A stretch of 11,531 bases of DNA from Nitrosopumilales archaeon (lineage in GTDB: Archaea; Thermoproteota; Nitrososphaeria; Nitrososphaerales; Nitrosopumilaceae): assembly GCA_016176745.1 (NCBI GenBank), contig JACOWO010000052.1:1-11531 (forward strand). The letters are read 5' to 3'. Shown one piece after another: positions 1 through 5,158 of this stretch. The notes beneath the pieces are model-generated. The model saw only the letters and a program-made list of their open reading frames with translations, had not been told where the DNA came from and did no database searches. Positions within the stretch are counted from its first letter, which is position 1. Every line of letters starts with the position of its first letter. The translations under genes were made by a program, and so were the position numbers.

Positions 1-126
1 CCATGGGCACATTTTGATATTGCAGGAACTGCCTGGATTCAGACAGGTACAAAACCAAAGTCTTACAATCCAAAGGGCGCAACAGGCTTTGGGGTAAGAC
101 TGATCCTAGATTATCTATCTAATTAG
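1..126 (+). CDS. Leucyl aminopeptidase (M17 family), C-terminal fragment
   Basis: Frame 1 is open from the window edge to TAG at 124-126 and encodes 41 residues, so the 5' part lies outside the window. The peptide begins [12 protein letters not shown] and continues with [15 protein letters not shown]. This matches the C-terminal signature of M17 cytosolic aminopeptidases (W-x-H-x-D-I-A-G-x-A-W, then P-K-G-x-T-G-x-G-V-R). The family consists of hexameric two-metal peptidases that remove N-terminal residues from peptides in the cytoplasm. The metal ligands and most of the catalytic domain are upstream and cannot be checked. The family call rests only on this tail but is distinctive. Confidence 0.85.
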   Translation, partial: PWAHFDIAGTAWIQTGTKPKSYNPKGATGFGVRLILDYLSN

Positions 127-163
127 ATCGAAAACCTCTTTTCAAATTAGCGAAAGATGAGTG

Positions 164-176
164 CAGTTTAAGTATT
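164..176 (+). promoter_or_regulatory. Putative TATA box for the structured RNA at 196-330
   Basis: The sequence TTTAAGTATT lies at 167-176. The middle of its TATA-like core is about 26 nt before base 196, where the closing helix of the RNA candidate begins. The spacing is normal for archaeal TBP-dependent promoters. The match is by eye and the sequence is only moderately TATA-like. Confidence 0.45.
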
Positions 177-195
177 ATTTTGACGTATATTAACA

Positions 196-330
196 GACGA
201 GGAAACTTGGAATGTTGCCATTTCACAAAACGTGGAATGGTGCCAAAGTTCTAAGGAACGCTTTGGACTACCATGCCATGGCGTTCTACGCCCGATCCCT
301 GCATGTTTGGGTGGTACCAGTTCCTTGTCC
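196..330 (+). ncRNA. Candidate structured non-coding RNA, family unknown
   Basis: This segment has no convincing reading frame but folds by eye into a closed, branched structure. GACGAGGAA (196-204) pairs with TTCCTTGTC (321-329) over nine base pairs including one G-U; a short inner helix follows (C206, T208-G210 with 317-320). Arm 2 is CCATTTCAC (218-226) against GTGGAATGG (232-240) with a 5-nt AAAAC loop. Arm 3 is CCAAAG-TTC (243-251) against GAA (256-258) and CTTTGG (261-266). Arm 4 is TACCA (269-273) against TGGTA (312-316), and encloses GGCGT-TCT-ACGCC (280-292). Several pairs are G-U only when read on the plus strand (199/326, 223/235, 217/241, 216/242), so the plus strand is the likely transcript. 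By my count it is about half G+C, while the flanks are very A/T-rich. I could not match it to RNase P RNA, SRP RNA, tmRNA or a known riboswitch. Confidence 0.6.
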
Positions 331-348
331 CGTTATTATTAAAATTCC

Positions 349-366
349 TGTCATCAAACGTTGACA
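349..366. repeat. Small inverted repeat in the A/T-rich flank
   Basis: TGTCA (349-353) and TGACA (362-366) are separated by 8 nt, about 20 nt after the structured RNA. It could be part of its 3' end or a protein site. The stem is only five base pairs and may be chance. The remainder of 331-440 is A/T-rich and I see nothing else in it. Confidence 0.2.
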
Positions 367-425
367 AATCAAGGCCAAAAAATATCGATCAATAAATTAT
401 GAACGAATAGAAGATATCATAGTTT

Positions 426-483
426 AAAATAAAAAAATAAAGTAGGAAGTTTTAGGGGAGAATGAAATTTCTACTTCCTACTT
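426..483 (-). terminator. Inverted repeat plus T-run at the end of the SEC-C gene
   Basis: On the minus strand AAGTAGGAAG (483 to 474) is complementary over ten bases to CTTCCTACTT (449 to 440), with a 24-nt loop. The second arm is followed by a T-rich tract, TTATTTTTTTATTTT (440 to 426). The first arm overlaps the last codons of the SEC-C protein gene, whose stop lies at 471-473. The T-run alone is a usual archaeal termination signal; the perfect hairpin ahead of it is unusual for archaea and may instead stabilise the 3' end. Confidence 0.5.
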
Positions 484-824
484 GTTTCAGAATATATCTT
501 CTGCAACTTTGATGCCAAGTCTTTTTTTGCCTCAGATTGAATGAGCATAGAATTCCAGACTTTTCCTACTGTGTCTATGACAGCATCTGCTGCCTTATCC
601 ATTGTAGGACCAAAAGTAGTTTCTATTCGCTTTCGTAGTCTTTCTGTTTGTGCTTCTTGGAGCGCTGCAAAAAATGACTTGTGCCACATCATCATGGCAT
701 GTTGGATTGGATCTTGTGATTCACAACCGCAACATTCTTCGTATGGTTTGTTAGAACCACATTCACAAGTACATGAGCAGCTTGCATCAGTTTCCATTTT
801 ACATGATTCTGTTGTACATTCCAT
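471..824 (-). CDS. Cys-rich small protein with a SEC-C zinc-binding motif
   Basis: 117 residues, ATG start at 824. Nine cysteines fall within the first 34 residues (3, 8, 16, 18, 20, 22, 31, 32, 34). Residues 20-32, CECGSNKPYEECC, fit the SEC-C consensus (C-x-C-G-S-x-K-x-Y-x-x-C-C), a short zinc-binding motif known from the SecA C-terminus and from many stand-alone proteins. The rest (about 40-117) is a charged, probably helical domain with no signal peptide or membrane segment. It diverges from an HxlR-family regulator across 83 bases that contain repeated half-sites, so it may be a target or partner of that regulator. A metal-binding or thiol-sensing role is inferred from composition only; the specific function is unknown. 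Confidence 0.75.
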   Translation of the reverse strand: MECTTESCKMETDASCSCTCECGSNKPYEECCGCESQDPIQHAMMMWHKSFFAALQEAQTERLRKRIETTFGPTMDKAADAVIDTVGKVWNSMLIQSEAKKDLASKLQKIYSETSRK

Positions 825-890
825 GTTACTTTCTTATAGTAACTATAGAAAGGTAAGTATATAAATTAGAAAGTAACTAAAATGAAAGTA
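825..890. promoter_or_regulatory. Operator-like repeats between the SEC-C and HxlR genes
   Basis: GTTACTTTCT (825-834) is the exact inverse of AGAAAGTAAC (868-877). Related copies lie between and beside them: AGTAAC (838-843), AGAAAGGTAAG (847-857) and GAAAGTA (884-890). One arm abuts the start codon of the minus-strand gene and the other follows the TATA box of the plus-strand gene. HxlR proteins bind as dimers to inverted repeats near their own genes, so autoregulation and joint control of the two genes is a reasonable inference. Confidence 0.5.
857..867 (+). promoter_or_regulatory. TATA box of the HxlR regulator gene
   Basis: The sequence GTATATAAATT (857-867) is a good archaeal TATA box. 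It predicts a transcript start near 888 and a leader of about 20 nt. The leader contains GGTGA (891-895), which matches the anti-Shine-Dalgarno end of archaeal 16S rRNA and sits 12 nt before the TTG start at 908. Confidence 0.55.
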
Positions 891-907
891 GGTGAGTTTG
901 TGGTAAG

Positions 908-1324
908 TTGAACGAACAAGAACTAAAACTGATTTCAGAACAAATGAAATGCTGTCCTGTAGACAACACATTCAAAATAGTTGGAAAAAAATTCACAATC
1001 CATATTCTTCGAAACATGATGATGCTAAACCAGACAAGATTCAATCAGTTTCTTGAATCAATTGAAGGAATCAACCCAAAGACACTTTCTGTCAGACTAA
1101 AAGAGATGGAAAAACATGGTCTTATTACAAGAAAGATCTACGACGAGACTCCAATTCGTATAGAATATGAAATGGCCGATAAAGGAATTGCGTTGCAACC
1201 AATAATTGAGAAAATGGCAGAGTTTTCAATGAAATATTGCTGTAGAGAGGTATTCAAGGATGGCAAGCCTCGAACCTTCAAGCAAGTTTTTGGTAGAACT
1301 TTGAAAGGGTTTGAAAATCAATAA
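908..1324 (+). CDS. HxlR-family winged-helix transcriptional regulator
   Basis: 138 residues from TTG at 908, chosen because GGTGA lies 12 nt upstream and the N-terminal residues read as normal helix; the next in-frame ATG is codon 13. Residues 15-115 follow the HxlR pattern: CPVDNTFKIVGKKFTIHILRNM, then RFNQFLESIEGINPKTLSVRLKEMEKHGLI with the recognition helix, a wing around residues 74-88 (RKIYDETPIRIEYE), and a C-terminal dimerisation helix. Two CC pairs (15-16 and 111-112) are notable: several HxlR members (for example HypR and YodB of Bacillus subtilis) sense oxidants or electrophiles through an N-terminal Cys. The gene diverges from the Cys-rich SEC-C gene. The family call is firm; redox or metal sensing is inferred. 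Confidence 0.88.
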   Translation: MNEQELKLISEQMKCCPVDNTFKIVGKKFTIHILRNMMMLNQTRFNQFLESIEGINPKTLSVRLKEMEKHGLITRKIYDETPIRIEYEMADKGIALQPIIEKMAEFSMKYCCREVFKDGKPRTFKQVFGRTLKGFENQ

Positions 1325-1446
1325 CCCCTACTGTTTCTATCAGGCTTGTCTGTGTTTGGATTTCTAAAACCATGCTTTTCCATCATGTGGTTTAGAAATC
1401 GTATGTCATCAGTAAATTGCGCTCCACATACAGCACAGCTTGGCAT
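1318..1446 (-). CDS. 42-residue C2H2 zinc-finger protein
   Basis: ATG at 1446 to TGA at 1318-1320. The peptide starts MPSCAVCGAQF and carries Cys4, Cys7, Phe11, Leu18, His20 and His25, that is C-x2-C-x12-H-x4-H, a complete classical C2H2 zinc finger. A basic, Asn/Arg-rich tail (residues 27-42) ends RNSRGY. It overlaps the last seven bases of the HxlR gene tail to tail. A TATA-like element (about 1467-1476) sits 26 nt before the ATG, so the mRNA is probably leaderless. The gene lies 40 bases after the 5S rRNA gene on the same strand, so read-through from 5S is another possible source of transcript. Single-finger microproteins of this kind are common in archaea and their targets (nucleic acid or protein) are mostly unknown. 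Confidence 0.75.
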   Translation of the reverse strand: MPSCAVCGAQFTDDIRFLNHMMEKHGFRNPNTDKPDRNSRGY

Positions 1447-1466
1447 GTTGATTTAGGTTGGTTTTG

Positions 1467-1476
1467 TCTATATTAA
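1467..1476 (-). promoter_or_regulatory. TATA box of the zinc-finger gene
   Basis: On the minus strand the sequence is TTAATATAGA. Its middle is 26 nt before the ATG at 1446, predicting a leaderless transcript. It directly follows the 3' end of 5S rRNA. Confidence 0.5.
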
Positions 1477-1485
1477 TTTCAAGAA

Positions 1486-1601
1486 ATGCCAGCACTGTTG
1501 CTTCCCAAGAGCTCTCGCACCTTAGTAACACAACAGCGACATTAGGTTTGACTTCCAGGTTCGGAATGGGTCTGGGTCGCACCCTAACGCTATGGCCGGC
1601 T
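1486..1601 (-). rRNA. rrf: 5S ribosomal RNA
   Basis: Read on the minus strand, the sequence starts GCCGGCC (1600 to 1594) and ends GCTGGCA (1493 to 1487). These ends pair as helix I: G-C, C-G, C-G, G-U, G-C, C-G. Inside is the hallmark 5S segment GACCCATTCCGAACCTGGAAG (helix III and loop C with CCGAAC), followed by GTCAAACC. The 3' half contains CTAAGGTGCGAGAGCTCTTGGGAAG, the helix IV/V region. The gene stands alone, with no 16S or 23S near it, as is usual in Thaumarchaeota. The exact ends are uncertain by a few bases; a TATA-like sequence near 1630 predicts transcription from about 1604. Confidence 0.93.
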
Positions 1602-1623
1602 TGAAATAGCATCTTGCAAAGTT

Positions 1624-1635
1624 CTCTATTAATGT
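1624..1635 (-). promoter_or_regulatory. TATA-like promoter of 5S rRNA
   Basis: The minus strand reads ACATTAATAGAG with its centre near 1630, about 26 nt before the predicted 5S 5' end near 1604-1600. It is back to back with the promoter of the ABCE1 gene on the other strand. Confidence 0.45.
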
Positions 1636-1665
1636 AACTAAGAAAGTTGAGCGTCGCCTAATGAC

Positions 1666-1676
1666 CTATAAATTAT
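1666..1676 (+). promoter_or_regulatory. TATA box of the ABCE1 gene
   Basis: TATAAATTATA lies at 1667-1677, its core about 26 nt before the ATG at 1696. No Shine-Dalgarno sequence precedes the ATG, so a leaderless mRNA is predicted. Confidence 0.6.
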
Positions 1677-1695
1677 ACAAAAGGCCCAGAACGTC

Positions 1696-3480
1696 ATGAC
1701 GCATCGTGTTGCAGTACTTGACAAGGAATTATGCCAGCCAAAAAAATGTGGCCTTGAATGCATCAAGTACTGTCCAGTAAACAAGTCTGGCGCTGATTGC
1801 ATCATACTAAATGAAGAGATCAAAAAGGCCCAGATTGATGAAAATATTTGCAATGGATGCGGCATTTGTGTAAAGGTCTGCCCCTTTGATGCAATAACTA
1901 TTATCAATTTGGCAACAGAGCTTGCAACAGACAAGGTCCACCAATATGGAATAAACTCATTTAGGCTCTACAAGTTGCCTGTTCCAAAAAAAGGCGAAGT
2001 GGTTGGCCTGCTTGGCAGAAACGGAATGGGAAAAAGTACGGTTGTAAACATTTTAGCAGGAAACCTAAAACCAAACTTGGGAAATTATACAGATCCGCCT
2101 GACTGGGATACGATTCTAAAGTACTATAGCGGAACTGAGCTAAAATCACATTTTGAGAAAATAAAAGAAAAACAAATCAGGGCCTCGATAAAGCCACAGC
2201 AGGTATACAACGTAGCAGAGGCCTTTGATGGTACAGGAAAAGAGCTTTTAGAAAAGTTTGACGAGCGCGGAGTTGCTAGAACTTTGGTAAAGGAGCTAGG
2301 ACTTGAAAATTCAGTTGACCATACACTAAAGGAGCTAAGCGGTGGAGAGCTGCAAAGACTTGCAGTGGCAGTTGCAGCTTCAAAGGATGTCGACTTTTAC
2401 TTTTTTGATGAGCCATCATCGTATAATGATGTATACCAAAGAGCAGGTGTTGCAAGGGTAATTCACAGTCTTGCAAATATTGGAAAAAGTGTGATGGTTG
2501 TAGAACATGATCTTACTTTGCTTGATTATCTAAGTGACTATATCCAGGTATTGTATGGAGTGTCAGCTGCATATGGAATTGTTGCAGGTGTTCTTTCAAC
2601 AAAGGTTGGAATAAATGTCTTTTTGGATGGTTACCTCCCTGGTGAAAACGTAAGGTTTCGCGACAAAAAGTTCACATTTGATGCATCAACATCAGTTGAT
2701 GATTTTGCACAAGGCGATGTGATAATCTCATATTCATTGCTTGAAAAAAAGTATCCATCGTTTTCTGTCTCAATTGAGCAAGGCGAGGTAAGAAAGGGCG
2801 AAGTTCTTGGAATTATGGGTGCAAATGCATTGGGAAAAACAACAATGATGAAGATGATTGCAGGTGTTGAAAAACCAGATTCTGGTGAAATAGACAAGAA
2901 GGTAAAGATTGCATACAAGCCTCAATACCTGACAAACGATATTGACATGGAAGTTATTGCATTATTGGACAAGGCAAATGGAGGTCCAATTATGGGATCA
3001 ATTGAAGAAGAGCAAATAATTGATCCCCTGCATATCAAAAAACTTTACAACAAATCTGTAAAAAACCTCTCAGGTGGAGAGCTGCAAAAGGTTGCAGTAG
3101 CGTCATGTCTTTTGCAAAAAGTTGATCTTTTTGCACTTGATGAGCCATCTGCCTTTTTGGATGTAGAAGACAGAATTGCCATTGCAAAGTTTATCCAAAA
3201 ATTTGTCCGCTCCTATGGAAAATCTGCCATCATAATAGACCATGACTTGCAGCTTATGGATTTGATTTCAGACAAGATGGTAATTTTTGAGGGGATCTCA
3301 GGTGTGAAAGGAAATGCAACTAGTCCCCTATCAAAGGTTGATGCAATGAACAAGTTCCTAAAGTCACTTGATATTACCTTTAGGCGTGATGAAAAAAGCC
3401 TCAGGCCTCGTGTCAACAAAGGCGAAAGCAGGCTAGACAAACAACAAAAAGAGTCTGGCCATTTCTATTACAGGAATTGA
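1696..3480 (+). CDS. ABCE1/Rli1 ribosome-recycling ATPase
   Basis: 594 residues, the usual size for the family. ABCE1 splits post-termination ribosomes together with aRF1/Pelota in the cytoplasm. The N-terminal iron-sulfur domain has all eight cysteines: C13, C18, C22, C26-Pro and C52, C55, C58, C62-Pro, for two [4Fe-4S] clusters. NBD1 has Walker A GRNGMGKST (107-115), signature LSGGELQR (214-221), Walker B ending DEP (238-240) and switch His271. NBD2 has Walker A GANALGKTT (375-383), LSGGELQK (458-465), DEP (482-484) and His516. A C-terminal hinge extends beyond residue 540. Small departures from the usual family text are GRNGMGKST and GANALGKTT for the Walker A loops, and SSYND instead of SSYLD in the first D-loop; all ATPase residues are present. 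The ATG at 1696 sits 26 nt after a TATA box. Its stop overlaps a possible TTG start of the next gene. Confidence 0.97.
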   Translation: MTHRVAVLDKELCQPKKCGLECIKYCPVNKSGADCIILNEEIKKAQIDENICNGCGICVKVCPFDAITIINLATELATDKVHQYGINSFRLYKLPVPKKGEVVGLLGRNGMGKSTVVNILAGNLKPNLGNYTDPPDWDTILKYYSGTELKSHFEKIKEKQIRASIKPQQVYNVAEAFDGTGKELLEKFDERGVARTLVKELGLENSVDHTLKELSGGELQRLAVAVAASKDVDFYFFDEPSSYNDVYQRAGVARVIHSLANIGKSVMVVEHDLTLLDYLSDYIQVLYGVSAAYGIVAGVLSTKVGINVFLDGYLPGENVRFRDKKFTFDASTSVDDFAQGDVIISYSLLEKKYPSFSVSIEQGEVRKGEVLGIMGANALGKTTMMKMIAGVEKPDSGEIDKKVKIAYKPQYLTNDIDMEVIALLDKANGGPIMGSIEEEQIIDPLHIKKLYNKSVKNLSGGELQKVAVASCLLQKVDLFALDEPSAFLDVEDRIAIAKFIQKFVRSYGKSAIIIDHDLQLMDLISDKMVIFEGISGVKGNATSPLSKVDAMNKFLKSLDITFRRDEKSLRPRVNKGESRLDKQQKESGHFYYRN

Positions 3481-3485
3481 CACGA

Positions 3486-4313
3486 ATGTTAAAGCGCGCA
3501 CTAGAAAGCGTGCTTTCAGAAAAGGAAAGTGCAGAGATTTTTTCTGCATTTGATCAAATTGGCGACATCATAATAGTCAGGATACCTGACTTGCTGCTTG
3601 GCAAAAAAGAAATTATCGGAAAAACACTGCTTGAGCAAATAAAAAACGCAAATACTGTTTTTTACCAGTCCTCACCTGTTGAAGGCGACTTTAGGATAAG
3701 AGATTTAGAGTTTCTTGCAGGCGAGAACAAGACGCAAACTGAGTACAAGGAGTTTGGTTGTAGATTTTTAGTTGATGTAGAAAAGGTGTTTTTTTCTCCA
3801 CGGCTTTCAACTGAGAGAAACAGGATTGCCGATTTGGTCAAAGATGGCGAGACTGTAATCAACATGTTTGGCGGCATTGGAATGTTTTCAATAATGGCTG
3901 CAAAAAAGAAGAAATGCACAGTTTACAACATTGACATTAATCCAGATGCTGCCAAATTATGTGAAAAAAATATTTCATTAAACAAGCTTGCAGGAAGTAT
4001 AATTTCACTGCATGGTGATGCCACACAAATAATCAATGAAAAACTGAAAGGAAAAGGCGACAGGATTTTGATGCTCCTTCCTGAAAGATCAGATGAGTTT
4101 TTAGATTCTGCAATATCTGCTGCTAAAAAAAACGGAATAATTCACTACTATTCACATATCCATGCAGACAAAAAGACTCTAGCCCCCAAGTTATCAGAAA
4201 AACATTTTCTTGAGATTACGCCAGTCAAATCAGAAATACTATACTCTAGAATGGTTAGAGCAGTAGGTCCTAGATACTACCAAACTGTAGTTGATGCAAG
4301 AATATCAAAATAA
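3486..4313 (+). CDS. Trm5/Taw-family tRNA methyltransferase-fold enzyme
   Basis: 275 residues from ATG at 3486. A TTG at 3477 overlapping the ABCE1 stop would add three; I prefer the ATG, with AGGAA about ten bases upstream. Numbered from the TTG, the order is the Trm5-type core FSPRLSTERNRI (106-117), SAM-binding MFGGIGMFSI (130-139), acidic DINP (153-156), N165-x-LNK, GDA (180-182), and a C-terminal RAVGPRYYQTVVDARI. Trm5 makes m1G37 in tRNA; related archaeal Taw2/Taw22 enzymes act in wyosine synthesis at the same base. The motif that reads NLP in Trm5 is here MLLPERS (199-205), so the Asn is Leu. That makes the exact reaction uncertain: Trm5-like methylation or a Taw2-like aminocarboxypropyl transfer. 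It is translationally linked to ABCE1, a second translation-related gene. Confidence 0.8.
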   Translation: MLKRALESVLSEKESAEIFSAFDQIGDIIIVRIPDLLLGKKEIIGKTLLEQIKNANTVFYQSSPVEGDFRIRDLEFLAGENKTQTEYKEFGCRFLVDVEKVFFSPRLSTERNRIADLVKDGETVINMFGGIGMFSIMAAKKKKCTVYNIDINPDAAKLCEKNISLNKLAGSIISLHGDATQIINEKLKGKGDRILMLLPERSDEFLDSAISAAKKNGIIHYYSHIHADKKTLAPKLSEKHFLEITPVKSEILYSRMVRAVGPRYYQTVVDARISK

Positions 4314-4315
4314 GA

Positions 4316-4546
4316 TTATTTTTTTTCCTCATCGTCGCTTATAATAGATGACGGACCTGACTTTGTAGTTGCCATGGTATAACCAATCCAAGAAATTACG
4401 CCCAATATCCCACCTGCAATCATCAAAACAGACAGATGTAGTACTATTGGACTCCATTCAGACAGCATTAGCAAATATGCGTACACAAAAAAGGCAACAA
4501 TGCACACAACAAAGATCGTAATTCCAAGTGCCTTGCGTCTTTGCAT
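4316..4546 (-). CDS. Small two-helix membrane protein, unknown function
   Basis: 76 residues. MQRRK at the N-terminus is positively charged, followed by two hydrophobic segments, about 8-28 and 33-57, and an acidic tail ending DDEEKK. This predicts a hairpin-like inner-membrane protein with both ends in the cytoplasm. Its stop is two bases from the stop of the Trm5-like gene on the other strand. An A/T-rich TTAAAATAAATAA element sits about 27 nt before the ATG, which suggests a separate leaderless transcript. I do not recognise a family and see no catalytic motif. Confidence 0.7.
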   Translation of the reverse strand: MQRRKALGITIFVVCIVAFFVYAYLLMLSEWSPIVLHLSVLMIAGGILGVISWIGYTMATTKSGPSSIISDDEEKK

Positions 4547-4566
4547 TGCGCTAAAGCCTGGCAGCA

Positions 4567-4579
4567 GTTATTTATTTTA
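4567..4579 (-). promoter_or_regulatory. TATA box of the two-helix membrane protein gene
   Basis: The minus strand reads TTAAAATAAATAA, centre about 27 nt before the ATG at 4546. It lies only a few bases after the end of the acetyltransferase gene. Confidence 0.5.
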
Positions 4580-4581
4580 AT

Positions 4582-5097
4582 CTAGTAAGTAAACTCGATT
4601 GTCATAAGATAAGCATCTTCGCCATCACGATAGTATGACTTGAGTCTCTGTTTTATGATAAATCCCATTTTTTCGTATAATCGTACTGCCTCATTGTTGC
4701 TGCATCGAACCTCAAGGTACAGCTCATCACATTTTTTTATTTGCACTCCCTTGAGTGATTCTTCGACTAGCGTGCGTCCAATTCCCTTTCTTCTGTGCTC
4801 GTCAAGAACTGCAACCGATACGACGTGACCTTTTTTTACAAATCCAAGTTTTTTAAAATTTGAAAATCCGTATTCGGTTTTACACATTACGTATCCTATA
4901 ACACGTCCACCAATTTCTGCTACAAGAAATGCCTCTGGAAGCTCAGATAGCAGGCTTTCATAGAAATAATCCGAATAGTGCTCAGGAAGTGTCTTCATGT
5001 TTATCTCCATGATTGAGATTAGATCGCTTGCCTCACATCTTCGAATTACGCAATCACCAATCTGTCGCAGTATTACTTGCAATAATGATACTTTCAA
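4582..5097 (-). CDS. RimI/Ard1-like GNAT N-acetyltransferase
   Basis: Up to 171 residues from TTG at 5097; TTG at 5082 (166 residues) is equally possible and there is no in-frame ATG before the domain. The GNAT fold begins at CVIRRCEASDL (16-26). The acetyl-CoA loop is RRKGIGRT (102-109) after the SVAVLDEHR strand, and NNEAVRLYEKMGF (134-146) is the family's N-x-x-A-x-x-L-Y-x-x-x-G-F motif with Tyr141. Archaeal Ard1/RimI proteins acetylate protein N-termini co-translationally. An A/T-rich box near 5107-5118 lies about 26 nt before 5086-5090, slightly favouring the shorter form. The gene diverges from the membrane protease. Confidence 0.87.
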   Translation of the reverse strand: MKVSLLQVILRQIGDCVIRRCEASDLISIMEINMKTLPEHYSDYFYESLLSELPEAFLVAEIGGRVIGYVMCKTEYGFSNFKKLGFVKKGHVVSVAVLDEHRRKGIGRTLVEESLKGVQIKKCDELYLEVRCSNNEAVRLYEKMGFIIKQRLKSYYRDGEDAYLMTIEFTY

Positions 5098-5104
5098 TTA
5101 TCAA

Positions 5105-5137
5105 ATATTTAATTATAGACTGCAAAAGCAATTAATG
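5105..5137. promoter_or_regulatory. Divergent promoter region, acetyltransferase and site-2 protease
   Basis: Two A/T elements lie in the 61-base gap. AATATTTAATTATAG (about 5104-5118) is placed to serve the minus-strand acetyltransferase. CAATTAATGG (about 5128-5137) is centred near 26 nt before the ATG of the protease at 5159. No Shine-Dalgarno sequence precedes either start. Confidence 0.4.
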
Positions 5138-5158
5138 GACTGGTTTTAGTTTAAAAAT

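Noticed and set aside
196..330. RNase P, SRP RNA or tmRNA as the identity of the structured RNA
   Set aside because: GAGGAAAC at 199-206 recalls the RNase P GAGGAAAGTCC box, but the other conserved regions (for example ACAGAA) and the P1-P3 region upstream are absent. No SRP helix 8 motif or tRNA-like ends were found.
541..864. Plus-strand open frame opposite the SEC-C gene
   Set aside because: It is antisense to a gene with a clear SEC-C motif and runs through the shared promoter region; its sequence shows no domain.
1409..1612. Minus-strand open frame across the 5S rRNA region
   Set aside because: It covers the 5S rRNA gene, whose helix I and CCGAAC loop are clear, and its product is low in sense.
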